Source: Costus lasius
Taxonomy: Eukaryota > Streptophyta > Magnoliopsida > Zingiberales > Costaceae
Assembly: GCA_027563935.2 (NCBI GenBank)
Contig: CM050453.2
Span: 60,992,018 to 61,056,017, forward strand
Reading direction: 5' to 3'
Length of the DNA: 64,000 nt
Made by a program: the position numbers and the translations under genes. Positions 59,004-64,000 of this stretch are shown here, one piece after another; positions within the stretch are counted from its first letter, which is position 1, and every line of letters starts with the position of its first letter. The notes below the pieces were generated by a model. The model did not search any database. It saw only the letters and a program-made list of their open reading frames with translations, and was not told the DNA's origin.

Positions 59004-61290
59004 TGTAAGATCCAAGGATCTTAAGTCCTGGTAAGTACTATTTTTGATTTAAATAAAATCATTGGCTGTGATATTTTATTCTGATTTAAATAAAATTATT
59101 GGTTGTTAATTTTAAGTTAATTAATTAGAGCTTATTGGTTAATTAATTAGACCTTATTGGTTATTAATTAAATCCTTATTGGATTTTCGTTTAAGTGAAT
59201 GGTTAATTGTTAGTTAATGGTTAAATTAATTAGTTAACTATGGGTTTTGGGTTTAAAATTTGAATTAATTAGTTAGTAGGTTAAACCCTATTTGAATTAA
59301 TTGGTTAGCGGGTTTAAAATTTAAAAACCGAAAATTCAAGTTGGTAATTTCGGCTAGGGTAGGAGAATTGGCGTTTTTTTGGCTTGGAAGAAACCTTAGG
59401 GCGATTCTTGGAGGCTTGGAGGCGAAATTCCTTTCTTCTTCTTCCTCTTCTTTTTGGCCGGCGTCTTTGGTGTTTGGAGGCGTTTCTTTTCCATTGTTGG
59501 CGTCTTTCTAGGATCACTTCAAGGCTTTAGACGAAAATTTTGGAGAGATCTTCATCTTGGTATTCTCGGTTGAGGTGAGTGGATGTTCTCCTTCACCTAG
59601 TTCACGAAAATTGGATGCATTGCTTGTTTTAGAGAAGATTAATGCATAGGAGTATGGCATGATCTCTTAATTTCAATTGTACATGTTTTCCTTGTTTTTT
59701 TTCCAAATTTTCGAAACCCTAGCTTGCATGAAAATTAGGGCTTTTCGTTTTTAAGACTCTTAATCCTAAATTGGACCTTGATTAAACATGTATGTAGCTT
59801 TAGAATTTCAATTGCATGAAAATTAGGGCTTGAAGGAGAATTTCGACCCTTCTTCATGAAGTTACGTACAAATGCATGGGTAAAAATTGGGGAAAACTTG
59901 ATATTCATGAAATTAGGTATATGAGGATTCTACTGTATTTTTTTGGGAATTTTTAGAAATAAAAGTTTCTGTTGACTGAAATTGACCTAGGGGTAATTCG
60001 GTAAATTTCCTAGTTAAAATTGGGGAAAACTTGAAATTACGAATCTAGGGATCATGAGGGACGTAATGAATATTTTTACGAAATTTTTGGATAACTTTTC
60101 TTGTATGACTTAAACTTTGAACTAGGGGTATTTCTATCTTTTGTTATCAGAACTAGTAGAAAACTATGAATATGTGATATTCTGCATTTATGTTAATTGT
60201 GAACGAAATTTAGTGAATTTTCTGTATTATTATGTATTTTTAATTGAATGGTGTATGCAGAAAGTAATGACATGAAATATTGATTGATAACTTTGGGTGA
60301 TAACATAGCAAGGTTAGACTGAACTAATCAGCATGAAACCTAAGGACTACACTACTATGTGATTATGTGATTTTTGAATATTATGTGATTATGTGATTTT
60401 TGAATATTATGTGGTTATGTGATTTTCGAATATTATTTGGTTATGTGATTTTTGAATAATATGTGTTGTGATCATGGAATGGTTAGGACTAAGGCTAAGT
60501 GTAACTGTGTACTCAAGGGGATAGTCTATATGTGATATGTTAAGGGTTGGAGATTTCAGCCCTGTATTGTGATATGTGAGGGGGTTGTTGTTCAGCCTGC
60601 CTGATGTGATTATTGTGATAAAAATGACTATCCTAGAGTTTAGTTGACACTTAGGAGTCCACTTTTGTGAAATAAGATATAAGATGTGTCTGGTGTTGTC
60701 CAGTTAAGGAACCCTTTGGGAGAACGAGTGATATAAGACGCAAAGTGCCATGTCTTGGTCGGACAGGGGCCACCTCTTGATGTCATCACTCTTAGACGCT
60801 TAGATTTTTGTGATTATGGGGTGGTGTAGATCAAGGTATCACATCTTGACCAGGTGGTGATTACCTCTTGAGTCTACACACTGTCCATGTATATATGTTG
60901 CATGTGATTTGCAGGCTTCTCCCAGTGCTTAGGCCAAAGCCGGGTTGGACCATAATGGTCACTATTGATTATGCTGGACAACTAGGTCAATTAAGTCATT
61001 AGTTGGTTTAGAGTATAGCTCTAGAACCCTGGTTACTCTTTGGGGACAATGATGTCTTAGCAGTTTACACCTGATTGTTTTATATGAGTTCTGTCCTTTA
61101 ATTTTGTTATATGTTGACATGATATTCTGTTAAATGTTTTTAAAATAATCTGCATGTATTTTTGAGTGTATGTTATGGATGGTCGTTTGAGACTATCCAC
61201 TCACTGGGCTGTGTAGCTCACTCCCTCACTATTTTCAGGTGTAGAGCAGGGGCGCATTTCTTGAGTTAGCGTTGATATGGATATTATGCT
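59004..61290 (+). repeat. G3 3' LTR, first 2287 bp
   Basis: Matches the 5' LTR with about eight substitutions and one T-run length change by eye, and stops at ATGCT where E begins. The last about 430 bp of the LTR are displaced beyond E. The 26-bp array is at about 60355-60458. Confidence 0.93.
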
Positions 61291-62990
61291 TGAAGGAACC
61301 CCTAATCATAAGGGGGCAAAACCCTAAGCATGGCGCTAATGTAAAATATGCAAGCGGAAGCAAGGGTTCAAGATCATTTGCATGCCATATGTTCAACTAT
61401 AATCGATTGAATAGATTGAGATAAAAAATCATACCAACGCCATATGTTTGGAAGTCGGCTTGGATAAAGAGAACAAAGTAGATCTCCTCCACAAGTTCAC
61501 ACACAAGGTGAAGATGCTTACTCCTTGCGGTCTCTTGTGCTAGCAAGACACCCAAGCCTTCAAGTGTCGAATGGAAGGGGATGATGAACCTCTTGGCCGA
61601 GAGCTCCTCTTGCTCAACCTCTCCTTCTCTTCGTCGATCACCACCCAACCAAAGTCGAATGCGTTGAAGAGAAGAGAGCAAACGCATATGCGTTTTTGGC
61701 ATTGAAGTGAGTGAAACCGGCCCTTGATGACTTTCCATAAATGGAAGCTCATCAAGTCCATGCGCTCAACTCAACCCAAACGCATTTTAGGATTGAACCA
61801 TGCGTTCACCATTGTGAACCGGTTCAAGCCAAGATGTCAAATCGGCTTTGGTTCAAAAAACCAAACCGAAATAGCTCTAGCCACTTGGTCTAGACCAAAT
61901 TGAACCCCCAAGGCTCATGATCTAACCATTCATCATCTGATACCCTTGATCTCTCCGATCTAGCATCACCTCTCTCGATCGAAGCTTACCGATCTCAAGT
62001 CCTAATCAATCAAACATGATCAGGCCAGATCTCACTTACAATCAGAGATTAAATCCCTTTAATCTGAACTCAAAGAATCCAGTCCATACGATCTGACTCA
62101 AGTAAGCCATATCACCAAATTGTGCGACCCTGAGGGTTTCCTCTAAATGTCGGTAACGATAACTTACGTTATCACGATCAGTGAGGGGTATCTAGCAACA
62201 CATCACTGTCTCCCGATATAAAGGAAAGAGTCTTCCAAGACTACTCCCAAACCATAGCATAAGTGTGACTCAATTCACAAGGCATACATGTGTCCTTTGC
62301 CACTGGATGTTCTTATTGGACAAGCGGGTCAAGCTTGTAACTCCAATACGATGAGCATGATTAGATCAGATGCACATAGTCATCTGGGTATGGCCATACA
62401 CTATCTCAATCATCTCATATAGGGGGGCCCTTAGAACACCACACTCCTTAAACAAGGAGACGGCAATCCTATGTCTATCACTAGTGCCCTAACCTGATTC
62501 AAGCTCACCATCCAAGATAGTCTATAATCATTATATTTCAAATGATATTGAACTACCTCAAGACAATGACAATCATCATTTAGAAACACAAGTGATCTCA
62601 AGTCAGAGGACATGTGCCACTTGCTGCTTACAAGGATCATTCACATTGTGACAAGCAATGGAATATCCCAGTAGGGTCTGTCCAGTACATCCAATGTACC
62701 CATGAGTCTACATCTTATTCCATGCTCGAAGCATCCTATAAGATTAGCACTTATATTAGTCTCAATCATATCAAGGCTGTCTCATGTTCACCAAGATATC
62801 TCGACTAAGGACATATAGCCTGTTAGCCTAGCTGAACAGCTTTGAGACATTATTCAGAAGTACACTTATTACAGCAGATAAGGTAACAACCTGAATAACA
62901 ACCATGCCTTTTATAAACATAAGAGTTTATTACATGATACTTATACAATCCCAAGGCCTCAAACATTAGCCTTAAGGGCATACCCCAACA
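61291..62990 (-). repeat. E 3' LTR
   Basis: 1700 bp; on the minus strand TGTTGGGGTATGCC at 62990 to ...GGTTCCTTCA at 61291. Close to the B and A LTRs, with its own small indels. ORFs at 61397-61761 are the counterparts of the LTR ORFs rejected in B. Confidence 0.94.
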
Positions 62991-63001
62991 ATCTCCCACT
63001 T
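62991..63001 (-). other. E polypurine tract
   Basis: Minus strand AAGTGGGAGAT directly next to the LTR. Confidence 0.85.
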
Positions 63002-63010
63002 GCACTTAAT

Positions 63011-64000
63011 CTAATGGTTGAGAAATCTCAAACCCATATTATTACAGTGCTTCTCATGCTTCTGCTGCGCCAGAGGCTTGGTAAGCGGGTCTGCCAGATT
63101 GTCATCTGTATGAACCTTGCATATTTTGATCTCGCCACGATCAATGATCTCCCAGATCAAGTGAAACCGTCTCTGTATGTGCTTGGACTTCTGGTGCGAC
63201 CGTGGTTCCTTTGCTTGTGCTATAGCACCAGTGTTATCACAGAAGATAACCAAAGGATCTGCACTCGAAGGAACGACACCAAGTTCTCTCACGAACTTAC
63301 GAATCCACACTGCCTCCTTGGATGCTTCCGAGGCTGCAACATACTCGGCTTCTGTTGTGGAATCAGCAACAGTTGACTGTTTGAAGCTCTTCCACACCAC
63401 TGCTCCACCATTCAAGCTAAAAACATAGCCTGATTGCGATCGGAAATCATCCTGGTCCGACTGGAACGAAGCATCAGTATATCCCTCTATACTGAGTTCT
63501 TCCTGACCACCATATATCAAGAACATATCTTTGGTCCTCCGCAGATATTTCAAGATGTTCTTGACTGCAATCCAGTGCGCCAATCCTGGATTACTTTGGA
63601 ATCGACTGGTCACGCTTAACCCGTAAGCGACGTCTGGGCGAGTACACAACATCGCATACATAATGGACCCAATAGCCGAAGCATAAGGCGTATTGTCCAT
63701 TTCATCTTTCTCAGTCTGTGTTTGTGGACACTGACTCTTTGAAAGATTCAGACCATGTCTGACTGGAAGATATCCACGTTTAGAATTCTCTAAATGGAAT
63801 CTCTCCAGGACTTTATCGATGTAAGTACTCTGGCACAGCCCGAGAAGCCTCTTAGATCTATCCCGGTAGATCTTGACACCTAATACATAGGCTGCTTCTC
63901 CTAGATCTTTCATCTGGAAACATTTTCCTAACCATGCCTTAACAGCATGCAGTTCAGGAATATCATTTCCAATGATTAAGATATCATCGACGTAGAGGAT
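63011..64000 (-). CDS. gag-pol: E polyprotein, C-terminal part (RT end and RNase H), partial
   Basis: Open frame of 330 codons from the window edge to the stop at 63013-63011. It begins at the RT catalytic motif YVDDILIIGND, passes through MKDLGEAAYVLGVKIYRD (RT thumb/connection), and then RNase H (GYTDASFQSD, STTEAEYVAAS, NTGAIAQAKEPRS) to the family C-terminus NNMGLRFLNH. None of the stops seen in A or C is present, so E may be intact; gag, protease and integrase are outside the window. An internal ATG at 63913 is not a real start. Confidence 0.93.
   Translation of the reverse strand: MLYVDDILIIGNDIPELHAVKAWLGKCFQMKDLGEAAYVLGVKIYRDRSKRLLGLCQSTYIDKVLERFHLENSKRGYLPVRHGLNLSKSQCPQTQTEKDEMDNTPYASAIGSIMYAMLCTRPDVAYGLSVTSRFQSNPGLAHWIAVKNILKYLRRTKDMFLIYGGQEELSIEGYTDASFQSDQDDFRSQSGYVFSLNGGAVVWKSFKQSTVADSTTEAEYVAASEASKEAVWIRKFVRELGVVPSSADPLVIFCDNTGAIAQAKEPRSHQKSKHIQRRFHLIWEIIDRGEIKICKVHTDDNLADPLTKPLAQQKHEKHCNNMGLRFLNH

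Larger units (their letters stand above)
52113..61290 (+). mobile_element. G3: Ty3/gypsy chromovirus related to G1, defective, 3' LTR cut by E
   Basis: 5' LTR 52113-54831, primer-binding site, gag-pol with one stop and a large RT deletion, polypurine tract, 3' LTR from 59004 cut at 61290 by E. Left flank is GCTCA (52108-52112); the right TSD is out of the window. Internal region about 90 percent like G1 by impression, LTR shorter (2719 bp against 3215 bp). Confidence 0.94.
61291..64000 (-). mobile_element. E: Ty1/copia element, 3' part (runs off window)
   Basis: Minus-strand copia in the 3' LTR of G3. Contains the complete 3' LTR, the polypurine tract and the RT-RNase H end of the polyprotein. 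Left flank ATGCT (61286-61290) is the likely TSD; its partner is outside the window. Confidence 0.93.

Overview
The window is plant nuclear DNA made almost entirely of nested LTR retrotransposons; I found no ordinary host gene, rRNA, complete tRNA, CRISPR array or bacterial-style operon. Evidence for a plant: chromovirus-type Ty3/gypsy and Ty1/copia polyproteins, LTRs of 1.6-3.2 kb, primer-binding sites matching plant initiator tRNA-Met, and nonsense mutations concentrated at CAG and CGA codons, as expected from plant CHG/CG cytosine methylation. An angiosperm with a large, repeat-rich genome is most likely; the species cannot be read from the sequence.

Layout. (1) 1-10211: G1, a Tekay/Del-like Ty3/gypsy chromovirus on +, with an intact 1534-residue gag-pol and near-identical LTRs; about 1 kb of its 5' LTR lies left of the window. 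(2) 10212-14241: the 5' half of G2, a CRM-like Ty3/gypsy element on -, cut inside its reverse transcriptase by G1. (3) 14242-14374 plus 32577-33660: F, an old LTR distantly related to the copia LTRs here. (4) 14375-32576: B, a Ty1/copia element on - with target-site duplication (TSD) TAATG. Its frame is open from end to end apart from the insertion of (5) 16335-25418: A, a member of the same copia family on + with TSD AAGAT and a decayed polyprotein. (6) 33661-34245 and 39743-40000: U, a degenerate coding-like segment I do not recognise, split by (7) 34246-39737: a gag-only, non-autonomous, CRM-related element of TR-GAG type with TSD GAAGA. (8) 40001-48205: copia C on +, decayed, its 3' LTR cut by (9) 48206-52112: copia D on +, its gag cut by (10) 52113-61290: G3, a defective relative of G1, its 3' LTR cut by (11) 61291-64000: copia E on -, which runs off the window.

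The nesting gives a relative order of insertion: U is older than F, TR-GAG and C; F is older than G2 and B; G2 is older than G1; B is older than A; C is older than D, D than G3, G3 than E. LTR divergence counted by eye agrees (B more diverged than A).

How the parts work together. G1 and B look like possible sources of protein (B before A disrupted it). A, C, G3 and TR-GAG lack one or more functions. A, G3 and TR-GAG carry cis signals and clear or reconstructable insertion boundaries, which fits copying by proteins made by relatives. The most interesting element is TR-GAG: an uninterrupted Gag-like ORF without zinc knuckle, protease, RT or integrase, running into its 3' LTR, between CRM-style termini. 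Second is a tRNA T-arm-like hairpin in the copia leader that shows covariation between copies and is absent from B.
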